Assembly: GCF_011769525.1 (NCBI RefSeq)
Contig: NZ_CP050440.1
Location: 7,798,001 to 7,862,000 of the forward strand
Origin: Tolypothrix sp. PCC 7910
GTDB lineage: Bacteria; Cyanobacteriota; Cyanobacteriia; Cyanobacteriales; Nostocaceae
Length of the DNA stretch: 64,000 nt
Reading direction: 5' to 3'
Shown in pieces: positions 1 to 10,606 of the stretch (its first letter is position 1; each line of letters starts with the position of its first letter). A program made the position numbers and the translations under genes. The notes under the pieces are model-generated. The model had not been told where the DNA came from, did no database searches, and saw nothing but the letters and a program-made list of their open reading frames with translations.

Positions 1-878
1 CGTTCTTTAATATTACTCAGAATGCTATGCAAAGCATAAATCGGGCTAAAAGCTGGGTATTTTTCTAATGGGCGACCATCTTTAACAATATCTTTCAACT
101 CTTTACCACTGTGCATTGCTGACATCAGCGATTCTAACTCGGCATACTCAAATTGTCTTAAGGCATTAGCCCCCGCCCGTTCTAAGTCTGTTCCTTGCAA
201 TGCTTCTTTTTGTGCTGCTTCTGCGGCAATTTTAGCGCTTTGTGCTTGTGTCAGGCTTGCTTGTGCTTGCTTTAAAGTTTCATCAGCCTGTCTAGCTTTT
301 AATTCTGCATCTGCTTGTTGTTTTTCTGCCAGTTTTACTTTATTATCAGCAATTCTTACTTTTTCCGTAGCCGTTTTAATTCTCTCTTCTGCTTGGGCGT
401 TTTTCTCCTGTAAAGTTGCTGCTTCTTGGTTTACCTTATCTAACTCTGCTTTAGCAGTTAATAAGTTTTTATTAGCCTGTTGCGTCGCCTTTTTTGCTGC
501 TGCTGATTCAGCTTCTGCCACTTTTTTATTATTTAGCTCTTTTTGATAATTTTTTTCTAAATTTTGCTTTTTATCTTCTAAGCCTTTAGCAATTTTCTGA
601 ATCTCTCCCAGTCGCTTTTCTGTCTCCAGCTTTTGTAAATTTACATTTTCTAAATTAGTATTCGCTTGTGCCATTTTTGCAAGTGAATCTTGCTTGTCTT
701 TATTAGCAATATTGGCCTCGCTAATTTTATTAATTGCATACAAAGCAGATAAACCTGCCGCTAATAATAAAACTATTGCCAAACCAGAACTCAAAGCTAA
801 TCTATTCCGCCCTTGCTTAATTTTCTGTTCCGCTTCTCTATTAGCATCAGCTAATATTTTCTTAGCTGCTTGTTCCCG
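1..878 (-). pseudogene. C-terminal part of disrupted STAND NTPase (runs off window)
   Basis: This is the downstream continuation, in the same frame, of the NTPase fragment at 879-2344; a single TAA (positions 879-881 on the minus strand) separates them, in a spot where CAA would restore Q. The frame stays open to the window edge. It encodes a hydrophobic segment (LALSSGLAIVLLLAAGLSA, about 750-820) followed by a long Ala/Glu/Lys/Gln-rich coiled coil (about 170-730) and then a region ending SPIYALHSILSNIKER. In related cyanobacterial proteins this layout (STAND ATPase, membrane segment, coiled coil) is commonly followed by WD40 repeats, which would lie outside the window; that last point is inference. 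Confidence 0.6.
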
Positions 879-2344
879 TTATAAATTCTCTTCCGCTTGC
901 AAACGTTGCTCACGTTCCTTCGCCAATTCTTCTAATAACTCATTCCCCTGTTGGCGGCGAATCAAATCAACTAAATAATCATGCACCAATTGATAACGTT
1001 CCGCCGGAGGCTCTTGTACAAGCAATACCAAACCAGATTTAATAAAAATCTCCAACACCAAATCTAATTCCTCATCCGATGCTGGTAAATTTGCGGCTAA
1101 CTCATCCTTAGTTTTTAGTGTTCTTGTGCCATTCTCATCAGTCAATAAATATAAAACTAATCTCGCAGCACTTTCATTAACAGCACCACAATCTTTTATT
1201 ACTTCCTCTAAAAATCGCTCAACTAATTTTTCTTTCGTCCCCGCCTGACGATACCTTTCTAAACTCGTAATTTTCTCAGTTTGCAATTGCGCCCCCACAA
1301 TTTGCAACTCAATCGGGCGAACTTCCCCAATTTCCCCCGCCAAATCCTTCACCAATTCATCAATTAAATTAGGCTCTAAATAAAAATGTGTCCTCTCCGT
1401 CAAACTCTCAATGAGAGTCTTCGCATCATCGCTTGAAAAATTCCCCAAATAATAACGAATATTTTTATCCAGAATATTATTATTAATAACCGTTAAATCA
1501 AATAACCTATCTAATTCCAATAAATAATGTAAATAATCTTCCCGCAAAGACAAAATTACCTTGACAAAAGGTATATTTAAGCAATCTCGCAGAAAATCAT
1601 AAAACGGTCGCCTTTGAGCTTGGTCTTGATAAACAAAGAAAAACTCTTCAAACTGATCAAATATTAAAACCGTTAATAAATTCCGTCCTTCATTATGCCG
1701 CAACTGCGCTAATATCTCAGCCGCAGAATTAAGAGATATTCCCCCCAACCTCTCAACATTTTCTCCTAAACTCCTACCTAACATTCCCACCCAATCTGTA
1801 TAACTCCGCAACAAAATTGGTAAAACATCTCGCTCACCAATTGGTTTTTCTTGCAAAGCTGGGATTAATCCCCCTTGTAAAATTGAACTTTTCCCCACTC
1901 CCGACTGTCCATGAATTACAGTCAATTTATATTCATTTCTGCTCACTCTTTCCCGTAACCGCCGCACATCTTGCACTCGGCTAGAAACTGCAATTTCTTG
2001 AGCAATAGTTTCCGTATTTTCTGCTGGTATTTGTGCTGGGTTAATAGCCTGTCGCTGCGGGTTAAGATAAGATGCACCCACAAAAGCCCGAAACCCATAT
2101 TGCTGTTCAATTTGTAATCGTTCTTGCTTAAGATGAAAAGCATCTAAATATCTAGCTTGCTCAAAATAGAGTAAGCGCAATTTCTCTAAAATCGATATAT
2201 ATAATTGCGGGTTATACTGCGGCTGAGTTTCCGATTTTGCTAACTCCAAGCTATCAATTGCAGCTGCAATATCACCTAAACCCTGTTGCGAACCAGCCAA
2301 TATAAACCGATATAACCCCGCCTCCTTGTAAAATTCGGGGAAAG
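879..2344 (-). pseudogene. STAND/nSTAND-type NTPase domain fragment
   Basis: Middle part of a large signalling NTPase. A Walker A (GQSGVGKSS) is followed by a Walker B-like stretch (LLTVLIFDQFEEFFFV), the usual order in nSTAND1-like ATPases, and then a winged-helix-like region ending at ERYQLVHDYLVDLIRRQQGNELLEEL. Upstream is a TPR-like segment (IDSLELAKSETQ..LEKLRLLYFEQARYLDAFHLKQER). The first Met of the remaining open frame is at 2300, but the true coding frame continues upstream to the IS boundary at 2344 and, with the IS removed, joins the 3519-4796 fragment in frame. The 3' side ends in a nonsense codon. STAND NTPases are nucleotide-driven switches used in signalling and anti-phage defence; the role here is unknown and the gene is probably inactive. 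Confidence 0.7.
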
Positions 2345-3518
2345 CAGGGTGGTTTCATACAAACAGAGAAAAATAATAATGATTCATAGGGGGAAATAAA
2401 ACATTTACAACAGGCGAAGTATGAATCTGCTCGAGCAGTTGCAACAAGTTCCAGACTATCGGCATATCCGAGGACGAAGACACGAGCTATGGTTAGTTTT
2501 GTTGTTAATATTACTAGGAGCAATGACGGGGTACTGGGGTTATCGACCACTGGAGGACTTTACTAAGGTACATCGGCAAAGCTTGATTCAAATGTTAGAA
2601 CTGACAGATGATATTAAGTTTCCTTCATACTCGACATTCCGACGGGTACTAAAAACCATCGATTTTCAGCCATTAACAGACTTATTTAATACTTGGGCAT
2701 TGGCGATCGCCTCACCAAAACCAGAGGAAAGATTAGCAGTTGATGCTAAGAGCATTCGTTGCACACTGACAGATTATAGTCAGTCATATCAGAACTTTAT
2801 CTCGGTTGTGTCAGTATTTAGTCACCAACGTGGTGTTGTTGTCCAGATGCAAGCATTTGCTAATAAACAAGTCAGCGAAGTCGCAGTTGTGCAACAGTTA
2901 ATATCTGAGTTTACAGATTCTAGCGTCATGTTTACCCTGGATGCTCTGCACTGTCAAAAAAAACAGTATCGTTGATTATCAATACAGATAATGATTATTT
3001 GATTGGATTGAAGGAAAACCAGCCTAAACTCTACAAAATGGCTCAAACTCAATTCCTTCAATCACCTCCACTCAGTTGTGCCACAGCTATTGATTCGGGG
3101 CATTCCAGAATTGTCAAACGCACTTGCCAAGTATTTGCAGTTCCCGAATCACTTCAAAATCAATGGGCTGGACTCAAAACATTTGTTGTTGTCGAGCGTC
3201 AGGGTGAACGCGATCGCCAACCATTTCACGAATATCAGTTTTACATTTGTAGTCAACATCTCGAAGCTCAACAATTGCTTGCTGATACTCAAGGACACTG
3301 GGGAATTGAAAATCGACTACACTGGGTCAAAGATGTGACATTTTCCGAAGATTTTCCACTGCGTCGTGGTGGCAATGCTCCTGTCAATTGGGCAATTTTG
3401 CACACCTTTTTCATTACGATCGCCAGATTTTTTGGTTTCCGAACTATCCCTCAAGCACAACGTGCCTTATCCAACCAACTCCAAAAGGTTTTTTCTCTGT
3501 TTGTATGAAACCACCCTG
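2345..3518 (+). mobile_element. ISAs1-family insertion sequence, 1174 bp
   Basis: Bounded by a perfect 29-bp terminal inverted repeat (starts CAGGGTGGTTTCATACAAAC at 2345; the mirror copy ends at 3518). It is flanked by an exact 20-bp direct repeat, CTTGTAAAATTCGGGGAAAG, at 2325-2344 and 3519-3538. Removing the element plus one copy of the repeat restores an open frame (EFYK-EAGLYRF) across the host STAND gene, so the insertion is secondary. Twenty bases is long for the target duplication of this family. Confidence 0.88.
2421..3508 (+). CDS. ISAs1-family transposase, two frames (-1 shift at A8)
   Basis: DDE transposase of the ISAs1 type. The first frame (2421-2975) carries the N-terminal DUF4338/ISAs1-like start (LEQLQQVPDYRHIRGRRHEL) and the first catalytic Asp region (ERLAVDAKSIR). 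The second frame (to 3508) carries KENQPKLY and the C-terminal WGIENRLHWVKDV segment with the catalytic Glu. The frames meet at a run of eight A (2956-2963) where a -1 slip turns CQKKQYR-stop into CQKKTVSLIINTDND, a continuous family sequence. This may be programmed frameshifting on A AAA AAA or a simple one-base loss. Met at 2421 follows the left terminal repeat. Confidence 0.8.
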
Positions 3519-4796
3519 CTTGTAAAATTCGGGGAAAGGGGAAGGGGTAAGGGAGAAAGGTTTTGTATTTTCCCCTTCCCCTTTAACCTTTTCCCTTTCT
3601 CCATCTCGTGCAAATAGCGCTTTTGCAAGATTTATATTGACAAAGGCTGGAAATTGCTCCCCATTACTCGCCATGACATTTAATATCTCTGCCAAGCTAG
3701 CTAAAACTTCCAGCGCTTGTTGTGCAAAATGCTGCGCCTCATCCCAACGCGATTTTTGTAACGCCACCTCAGCCAAAAAACCATAATCTTGAGCTATTTG
3801 TAACGGCGTACCGTTATTTTCATGCAGAATTAAAGCTTGTTCCGCCAGTCCTTGTAAATCACTCCAAGCTTGTAAACTACGCAGCACTTCACCCAATTTA
3901 CTAATATATTCAGCAATTAAATCTGGCTTTTGTGCTTGCTCAAAAATCACAATTGCTTGCTGAAAATAATTCCTCGCTTCTTGCCAATATTCTTGATTAT
4001 CTACCTGCTGAATGTTCGCTTGACGTTGATAAGCTAAAGCAATATGAGCCAATAATATGCCATAGCGTTCTAAATTATTACTGCCTCGCCAAAACCCCAC
4101 ACTTTCTTGATAGTGTGATAAAGCTGCATCTATCCGGTCATGTAAATAATCATCATACCCCAACACAAATTCTAGACTAGCTATAATTGCCGCATCTAAA
4201 ACTTGCCCCCGGCTTTGCAAATCTTGACGCGCCGTTGTTAATTCCCCACAAATTTGCGAACTTGGTTTAACATCACCTGCAAATATTTCATCAGTCTTTT
4301 GTTGCAGAAACTCTATTAAATTATGGGTACTATTATTAAAATTAATTGTCGTCGCCCAATTATCCAAATCTGCAGCCAAGCGAATCATTTTTTGCAGCAC
4401 TTGGTCATTAATCCACAATAAAATCGGAAACGGAAAATTCTTTCTAAACTCCTCCCGCACCTGATTAGCCGCAGTCAGTACCGTATCAATATCCTTAACC
4501 GACTCCAAACCAAAAATCATCAATGCTGGTGGCTGTTCATCTCCCAACTCTGCCTTAATAGCACTGTAAAGCGTTTTCACCGATGCAGGTAAAGTGATTT
4601 CCTTAATTTCCACCGTCGATAATTCATGGATACGCTGCACCATCTGCTGACGCAAAGCCCAATAATTACAGCGCAACAATATCAGCGAAAATTCACCTTG
4701 AGAAAGCCTAATTGCCCTTACCAGAGTTTGCAACGAACTTTCATTATCAGCACCTAAATTTTCTGCTTCTTCATGAGTCACTTTCCTGTGCCCCAA
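3519..4796 (-). pseudogene. N-terminal, TPR-containing part of the disrupted STAND gene
   Basis: Starts at Met 4796 (MGHRKVTHEEAENLG). Residues about 1-150 form an alpha/beta domain without an obvious P-loop (GEFSLILLRCNYWALRQQM, PPALMIFGLES). Residues about 170-410 are TPR-like helical pairs (ALSHYQESVGFWR, YFQQAIVIFEQAQ, QGLAEQALILHEN, AQHFAQQALEVL). The ISAs1-family element at 2345-3518 cuts the gene after EFYK; the last 25 residues of the open frame are IS sequence. A low-complexity purine/pyrimidine hairpin just before the cut is translated in frame (see 3535-3606). Function is inferred only as part of a STAND-type signalling protein. Confidence 0.65.
3535..3606. repeat. Small palindromic element inserted in frame in the STAND gene
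   Basis: Purine-rich AAAGGGGAAGGGG (3535-3547) is mirrored by CCCCTTCCCCTTT (3572-3584). It encodes the odd stretch DGEREKVKGEGENTKPFSL between otherwise family-like FVNINLAKALFAR and EFYKEAGLYRF. Similar G/A-rich patches lie between genes elsewhere in this window. Best read as a mobile palindromic repeat that landed in a coding region without breaking the frame. Confidence 0.55.
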
Positions 4797-4830
4797 ATTC
4801 CAAATTTCAACAATGAAAATAAAATAATTG

Positions 4831-5118
4831 TAGGGTGTGTTAGGCGCACATAGCGAGATAATTTGTCATCAAAACCATAATTTCAGCGCCTAACGCACCG
4901 CCAATTTATCCGTAGGGTGTGTTAGGCGCACATAGCGAAATAATTTGTCATCAAAACGACAATTTCAGCGCCTAACGCACCACTTATATCTCGGGTTAGC
5001 GATGCATAATCCTGCATTATAAAAAATTCACGTTGTTGGGTGGGTTTGGCGGTGCGTTACGCCGAAGGCTAACGCACCCTACCAAATTTATCTATCGGGT
5101 TAGCGATGCATAATCCTG
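4831..5118. repeat. Tandem hairpin repeats between the STAND fragment and the AAA ATPase
   Basis: Two nearly identical 69-bp units (4831-4899 and 4913-4981) each have arms GTGTTAGGCGC / GCGCCTAACGCAC around a shared loop. A related shorter hairpin (GGTGCGTTACGCC..GGCTAACGCACC) sits at 5051-5083. A 22-bp direct repeat starting GGGTTAGCGATGCATAATCC occurs at 4993 and 5097. No gene is visible in 4797-5179. These are common cyanobacterial intergenic palindromes; a role in mRNA processing or termination is possible but not shown. Confidence 0.7.
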
Positions 5119-5179
5119 GTTATAAAACAACAATTAACATCTTTCCCATGCCCTATGCCCTATGCCCCATGCCCAAATT

Positions 5180-6472
5180 TTATTCCTTCGCCTCCGTCAA
5201 AATCGGATTAATATCAAACCAAGAACCATCCTCATCCCGATATTCAAATACAAACATACTGCGGAGTAAAAGGTCATACTTTTCATGACCTCTAAAAATT
5301 TTATCCTGCGCCACCTCCCGCAACAATTCCCATTCATCTGGTGTAATCGCTAAACTTAATTCATTCCGCCGTTGTTTAATCACACCTTCCACACATTCAG
5401 CCGAAATCGGCGGATCTTCTCTTTGCAAACAGCGAAATAATAACATCAACAAATTCCGTAAATGTCCACCACTAACTCGGCAAATTCTGACTAAACTATC
5501 AGGATTATCAAAAACCAAATTAATTAAATTTTGGCTTTGTTCCCAACTCACCCCAGGAAAAGCCCTCACCATAATCATTTGTTTTAATAATGTCATTCCT
5601 CGCTCAGAATCAGCCGCATTCCGTAGCTGTACAGGAACCATCGGTAACACCTTGGGATCAACACCAAAGCGATTAGTTAACCTACCCAAAGCGTTAGAAA
5701 ATACTAACACCAAGGGAATCGTATAAATAACATGACAATTTAATTGATTTAACTGTTCACCACGTTCCACAAATAGATATTCTGGCTGATAATAACCCGA
5801 TGGCTTCACAGAATTATCAACTCTATCAAGATTATCAACAATTACCACCAAACCTTTTTTACCTTGCGCCTTCAGTTTTTCTCGCGCTGGCTTAAGTAAT
5901 TCTTGATTAATTGACTCTAAAATTCCATTGGTGCGTGGTTCTAAATATTGCCGCAATTGTCCGCGCAGCTTTGGGCTATCTTTAGTTTTAGTAGTAATTT
6001 CCGCAATTCCAGCCGATAGTTTCACCTCCGAAAGTTCTATAGGCGTGAGTAATAAATCAGTCAGTTCTTGAAATAATTTTTGAAAATATCCCGGTTTAAT
6101 ATTAATTTTAATTGCTTCTAAACTCTGGCTAACTTCCCGCGCTATAGCTAATAAAATATCTGTAACATCCACATCTGCCATATCCAGGCTTTGGCTAGAC
6201 TCAAAATAAACCACATGAAAATCTTGCTGTTCTAACTCCGCCTTTAACCGCAGTAATTCTGTAGACTTCCCACAACCAATATGTCCGGTAAATAATTGAC
6301 AGGTGGGTGTTTCCGGTGACAGGCGCGTGATAGTCCGCCCTAATTCTTCAATAATCTTCGCACCCCGGACTTGAGAAAAATCAATATAATATTGCCGATC
6401 CTCTGGTTTGCTAATCACCAGCGTCTTGCTAGGGTTACAAGCCTGAAAAAACCTTGTTAAATCCAATTTCAT
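5180..6472 (-). CDS. AAA/STAND-like ATPase, 430 aa
   Basis: P-loop ATPase of unknown role. Walker A is GHIGCGKSTELL in the N-terminal quarter; Walker B is KKGLVVIVDNLDRV; a sensor-like region (CHVIYTIPLVLVFSN) and a helical C-terminal part with FRGHEKYDLLLRSMFVFEYRDEDGSWFDINPIL follow. I start it at Met 6472 (MKLDLTRFFQACNPSKT), ten residues inside the longest frame, because the family-like sequence begins there and GGGGAA lies upstream. It lies on the same strand as the broken STAND gene, 384 bp upstream of it, so the two may once have been co-transcribed; the repeats between them make this uncertain. No transmembrane segment is seen. Confidence 0.65.
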   Translation of the reverse strand: MKLDLTRFFQACNPSKTLVISKPEDRQYYIDFSQVRGAKIIEELGRTITRLSPETPTCQLFTGHIGCGKSTELLRLKAELEQQDFHVVYFESSQSLDMADVDVTDILLAIAREVSQSLEAIKINIKPGYFQKLFQELTDLLLTPIELSEVKLSAGIAEITTKTKDSPKLRGQLRQYLEPRTNGILESINQELLKPAREKLKAQGKKGLVVIVDNLDRVDNSVKPSGYYQPEYLFVERGEQLNQLNCHVIYTIPLVLVFSNALGRLTNRFGVDPKVLPMVPVQLRNAADSERGMTLLKQMIMVRAFPGVSWEQSQNLINLVFDNPDSLVRICRVSGGHLRNLLMLLFRCLQREDPPISAECVEGVIKQRRNELSLAITPDEWELLREVAQDKIFRGHEKYDLLLRSMFVFEYRDEDGSWFDINPILTEAKE

Positions 6473-6669
6473 GACCAATTCCCCAATATCAGCCCGATAC
6501 AACGGTCTATTTCAGTGATTATGACAGAATCTCACTCATGTTGCTTGGGCAGAGGGAAAAGGGGAAAGGATTTGAACTTTGTGCCCTTTCATTTGAGTAA
6601 ACTAATGCAATGCACATTTAATTGCATAATTACTCGTGGTGACTGTTAACTGTTTTTAATAACCAATGT

Positions 6670-7245
6670 TTAACTATTCAAGGGAATTTTTGCCATTTGA
6701 AATACTTGCTCAACGGTAAATTCCCATCCTTCAAATAAGGAATCTGTGAGTACTTCATCTCCCATAAAAGTTTTTGGTGGTGCATCCGAGTAAAAAACAG
6801 TCATGCTTCTGGCTTTACTATCTACTACCGATACTCGCAACACATTAGCATCTAAATAATCTTGAGCTTTAGCTATCATTTGTCCAAAGGTTTGCCCTGG
6901 AGAGATAATCTCAATTACTAAATCTGGAGGAACAGAACAAGTTCCTTCTTCTTCCCAATCTGCAGGTAAACGTTCATTAGAGATATACAAAAGATCCGGT
7001 GTAGGTACCCAATCTTTACCGTGACGGGTTAATGCTATAGCTAATTCTGGACACACTTCTCCTTTGCCTTGGGATAATTCCTCAATTAAATTGAGAAAGG
7101 CACGAGTTAGCTTAGAGTGAAATTTTTTTGGTGACATCTTAGGGATTGCTTGACCATCAACAAGTTCGTAGGTGACATCTCCCTCACCTGGAGACAGGTT
7201 GAGAAACTCTTGCAAGGTCAATTGATTGTGGGCTTGGAGTATCAT
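6670..7245 (-). CDS. Uma2 family (DUF820) endonuclease-fold protein
   Basis: 191 aa, the usual length for the Uma2/DUF820 family, which has a PD-(D/E)XK nuclease fold and is greatly expanded in cyanobacteria. Visible family marks are LTLQEFLNLSPGEGDVTYELVDGQ near the N-terminus, VPTPDLLYISNERLP (the Asp of the active-site region), PPDLVIEIISPGQT (ExxSP core) and the closing YLDANVLRVSVVDSKARSMTVF. The substrate and biological role of the family are not established. Stand-alone gene beside the IS4 element. Confidence 0.85.
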   Translation of the reverse strand: MILQAHNQLTLQEFLNLSPGEGDVTYELVDGQAIPKMSPKKFHSKLTRAFLNLIEELSQGKGEVCPELAIALTRHGKDWVPTPDLLYISNERLPADWEEEGTCSVPPDLVIEIISPGQTFGQMIAKAQDYLDANVLRVSVVDSKARSMTVFYSDAPPKTFMGDEVLTDSLFEGWEFTVEQVFQMAKIPLNS

Positions 7246-7395
7246 GGCGCAAATCAGCAGTTATACAATCAATTTTAGATTTGGAATTTTGGATTCTGGA
7301 TAAGCAATTTGCCTATTTGTGCGTGAGGAAACCTGTAGAAGGTTTTCAGGCTTACTCCACAAGAGTACAGATAATTGTAAGGGCAAGGCAGTGCC

Positions 7396-8768
7396 ATTGG
7401 TGTCAACTTAAGCTTAAAGGAAGCATAAGATGTAATCTAAGAACATCAATTCTGATGTTCTGAGTGATACATCATGAGTAGAAAAAGGCCAGCGAGAACA
7501 GGAAACCCAGATTTGCGGCAGCAAAAGCATGTACCAGCACCGCCAATAGAAGAAATCGAGAAAGAAATATTTTCATTGTTATCTCCTGTGAGCTTTAAAC
7601 CCTTGAGATTCTATGAAAATGAACAAAACAAGAAATACTGGGACAGAATATTAACACTACCGATGATGATGGCGAGCGTGGTGAGTTTAGTATATCGGCA
7701 GATTCCTGGCTTAAGAGAAGTTCAAAGGATATCATCACAAGAGGGATTGTTATGGGTGGAACGAATAGAAGTAACAGCCCAAGCAGTGTCAAAAAGATTG
7801 CGAACATTACCAATTGAATTATTTGTACAAGTTTTTGAGCAAGTAATCGCCAGAATTAATCATCAACCAAAAAATCAAGCAATTCCAGAGAATTGGCAGG
7901 CAGTCTGTCATAGATTCCCAGCGATTTGGATTGCAGATGGTTCCACCCTAGAAGCATTGAGAAGAAAGCTCAAAGCACTGTAAGACAAGGAAAAAATACT
8001 GGCTGGCAAAATTATGATGGTGGTAGAAGCATTTCACCATCGCCCAGTCGCAACCTGGTATACAACAAATAGCAAAGCCAATGATAAGACTTGGTGCGAG
8101 CAATTACTCGAGCGCTTACCAACAGGTGGATTGCTAATTTTTGATTTGGGATTTTTTAAATTTCCTTGGTTCGACGCATTCACCGAATCTGATCAGTTTT
8201 TTGTCACAAGATTACGAGAAAAAACTGCTTACAAGGTGATTCGTTGTGTGACCTGCGCCCAATTTTACCGCGATGAAGTTATATCTCTGGGAGAATATCG
8301 CTCCAATCCTTGTCTGCATCAGGTACGTCTGGTTTCTGTACTGTGGGGTTCAACTTGGTATTACTATCTCACTCATGTGATTGACCCGCAAATTTTATCT
8401 GCACAGCAAGTTTGTGAGTTATATCGTCGTCGTTGGCGAGTTGAAGATGCATTTTTGCTGACCAAACGGCTTTTAGGTCTGGCTTATATCTGGGTTGGCG
8501 AGCGCAATGGTTTGCAAATTCAAATTTTTGCCACTTGGATTTTCTACGCTGTTCTCAATCAATTATGTCTTGATGTTGCGTTCGCGTTGGCAAAGCCTCT
8601 CGCAGAGAAGCGTGTGCGAAGCACTCTCGCTCTTAATCAACCTTTAGACCGAATTTCTACAGAGATGGTCTTCCGCAGTTTATACCATTTCTCCCAAGCT
8701 GTTCTCCGTGGTGATGCATCTGAGGCTATTCCTTATCTTGTGGAACATCAAAAGCTATATTGCCTTAG
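7396..8768 (+). mobile_element. IS4-family element, left part (right end displaced to 13212-13298)
   Basis: Left terminal repeat ATTGGTGTCAACTTAAG begins at 7396. The element is cut at 8768 by an IS701-family copy. Its right end is not after that copy: it is found as the reverse complement at 13212-13298, next to the second IS701 copy. Joining 7396-8768 to the reverse complement of 13212-13294 gives about 1.46 kb with matching ends and a transposase frame that closes at a stop. Confidence 0.75.
7474..8768 (+). pseudogene. IS4-family transposase, nonsense codon and 3' truncation
   Basis: DDE transposase. First Asp in IWIADGSTLEALRRKL, second in GGLLIFDLGFF, and the YREK-type signature YRRRWRVEDAFLLTKRLLG containing the catalytic Glu. 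An in-frame TAA at 7981-7983 (CAA would encode Q) splits it into KLKAL-stop-DKEKILAGKIMMVVEAF. Residues FALAKPLAEKRVRSTLA come from a palindromic repeat (about 8579-8632) of the Nostoc GCGTTCGCG..CTCTCGCAGAG type inserted in frame. The last codons run into the IS701 insertion at 8769. Start ATG 7474. Confidence 0.8.
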
Positions 8769-10157
8769 CCCTCTTTTGTCACTTTTTTGAGAGAATAATT
8801 GGAAAGAAGCGACGAAACCAAGACAGGGAGCATGAAAGAGCCTCGTTCAGCTACGCCAACAATAAAATTTATAGATGAATATTGCCAGTGGTATAAAAAC
8901 CTGTTTCCAGATGTTAGGAGTTTCGAGGCTTTTAAATACCTTCACATAGGCTGTATTTCTGATATAAAACGAAAAACATTACCTGCGATCGCTAAAATTG
9001 TAGGATTAGATAATCATCAAGGATTACACCATCTTTTAACATCCTCACCGTGGTCAGTAGAAAAATTAAGAATCAAGCGATTAGAATTAATTTTACAGGT
9101 ACTAAAGCGAAGACCAATCATTTTAATTATTGACGAAACTGGAGACAAGAAAAAAGGAACATCAACTGATTATGTGAAACGGCAGTACATAGGTAATTTG
9201 GGGAAAACTGAAAATGGAATTGTCGTAGTGACAGCGTATGGTGTTTTCTGTGGAATGACATTTCCATTACTGTTTGAAGTGTATAAACCCCGTGAAAGAT
9301 TAAAGCCAGGAGAGAAGTATCGTACCAAGCCAGAAATAGCAGCAATGCTGATGAAAAAGCTAGAATCAATGGGTTTTAAGTTCAACTTGGTACTGGCAGA
9401 TAGTTTATATGGTGAGAGTGGTAATAATTTTATATCTGTATTAGATGAATTGAGTTTAAATTATATAGTTGCAATTCGCTCAAACCATTACGTAGAGATA
9501 CTGCCAAGACAACATATTCAATATTTAAAGTGGCATAAGTTTAAAAGAGTATTCTCTGACATGAGCAGTGAGCATCGATTTATTAGAGAAATTATTCCTG
9601 GAAAACGTGGAGAAGTCAGATATTGGCAAATCACCACGGACATTGAGAATTTACCTGAGAACTCGACTTGGTATGTCATGAGTAAATATCCAGACATTAC
9701 ACCCAGAGAAGTTGGAAACTTTTATGGGTTAAGAACTTGGGTAGAATATGGGTTAAAACAAAGTAAGAATGAATTAGGTTGGGCTGATTTTCGTCTAACT
9801 CATTATCCAGATATTGAACGGTGGTGGGAAATTGTTTGTAGTACTTATCTGATGGTGAGTCTACATTCAGAACAGATGCTTACCTCATCACCAAAACGAG
9901 AGTCAAAATTTACTTCACACCCTTAGTGGGATAATGGAAATGGTTGGAAAAATATTCTTAATAATCTCCGTTTACTTATTCAACCATTTATTTTCTTTAA
10001 CCTGATATATCCTTGGTTAACCGTTTTTCCTATTCCACAATTATATTCGGGTTTTTCTAAACTTTAATCTATCATTTATAGCCTCACAAGTTCACTTTTT
10101 AATTACCTAAACAATACTGATTTCTATTTTTCTTCTGCTTAAAGTGACAAAAGAGGG
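8769..10157 (+). mobile_element. IS701-family insertion sequence, copy 1 (1389 bp)
   Basis: Ends CCCTCTTTTGTCACTT at 8769 and AAGTGACAAAAGAGGG at 10142-10157. Flanked by TTAG on both sides (8765-8768, 10158-10161), the 4-bp target expected for IS701. It carries one transposase gene and is in inverted orientation to an apparently identical copy at 13299-14687. Confidence 0.93.
8799..9926 (+). CDS. IS701-family transposase
   Basis: 375 aa, intact. DDE residues are visible in IILIIDETGDKKKG, NLVLADSLYGESG and GLRTWVEYGLKQSKNELGWAD. N-terminal FIDEYCQWYKNLFPDVRSFEAFKYLHIG is the family hallmark. The longest frame starts with TTG at 8799 (GAGAG six bases upstream); ATG at 8832 is the alternative. 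The protein encoded by copy 2 (13530-14657) is identical, so transposition or gene conversion is recent and this copy may be active. Confidence 0.93.
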   Translation: MERSDETKTGSMKEPRSATPTIKFIDEYCQWYKNLFPDVRSFEAFKYLHIGCISDIKRKTLPAIAKIVGLDNHQGLHHLLTSSPWSVEKLRIKRLELILQVLKRRPIILIIDETGDKKKGTSTDYVKRQYIGNLGKTENGIVVVTAYGVFCGMTFPLLFEVYKPRERLKPGEKYRTKPEIAAMLMKKLESMGFKFNLVLADSLYGESGNNFISVLDELSLNYIVAIRSNHYVEILPRQHIQYLKWHKFKRVFSDMSSEHRFIREIIPGKRGEVRYWQITTDIENLPENSTWYVMSKYPDITPREVGNFYGLRTWVEYGLKQSKNELGWADFRLTHYPDIERWWEIVCSTYLMVSLHSEQMLTSSPKRESKFTSHP

Positions 10158-10161
10158 TTAG

Positions 10162-10606
10162 TGTGTGCATTAGCAAAGGAAGCATTACAGCGTAGATGCG
10201 ATAAAGCTTTTGAGTAGGTGAAGAGTGAGGAAGAATAACCTTCATAGAACATACACGCATACGGAAGCTTAAAGCTTCGTGTTAGATAGCCTTGGTAAAC
10301 AGGGTTTACAATCTTATGTAAAGCTTCAGCCATTTCAGAAATGAACTCTGCAAGCACTACAACGGCTAAACCTGTAGGTTTGTATGAAGTTTGAAGCACA
10401 AACTAACGCGAAACTCAGCAATTACATAACAAGAGCTAGATCATAATGTCTCTGTAGAGAAAACCATAAGGTTTTTTCTAAGTTCCGTTAATGAGTAGTA
10501 ACGGATGAGAAGTGTATTAAGTGTGTGTATTACAGTACAGTACAGCAGACGAAATAGTACAAATGTATTAAAGTGTGTGTATTACACTACACACACTTGG
10601 AGAGTT
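10162..10606. other. Non-coding stretch with short direct repeats
   Basis: No convincing gene. A direct repeat of the form GTATTAAGTGTGTGTATTACA occurs at about 10513-10535 and again near 10566-10585, followed by CACTACACACACTT. These AT/GT-rich repeats lie just upstream of the small gene at 10607 and might be regulatory or iteron-like. Confidence 0.4.

Noticed and set aside
10139-10399. Minus-strand open frame of 86 codons
   Set aside because: It runs into the IS701 end, has no recognisable domain and no ribosome site, and lies in repeat-rich non-coding sequence.
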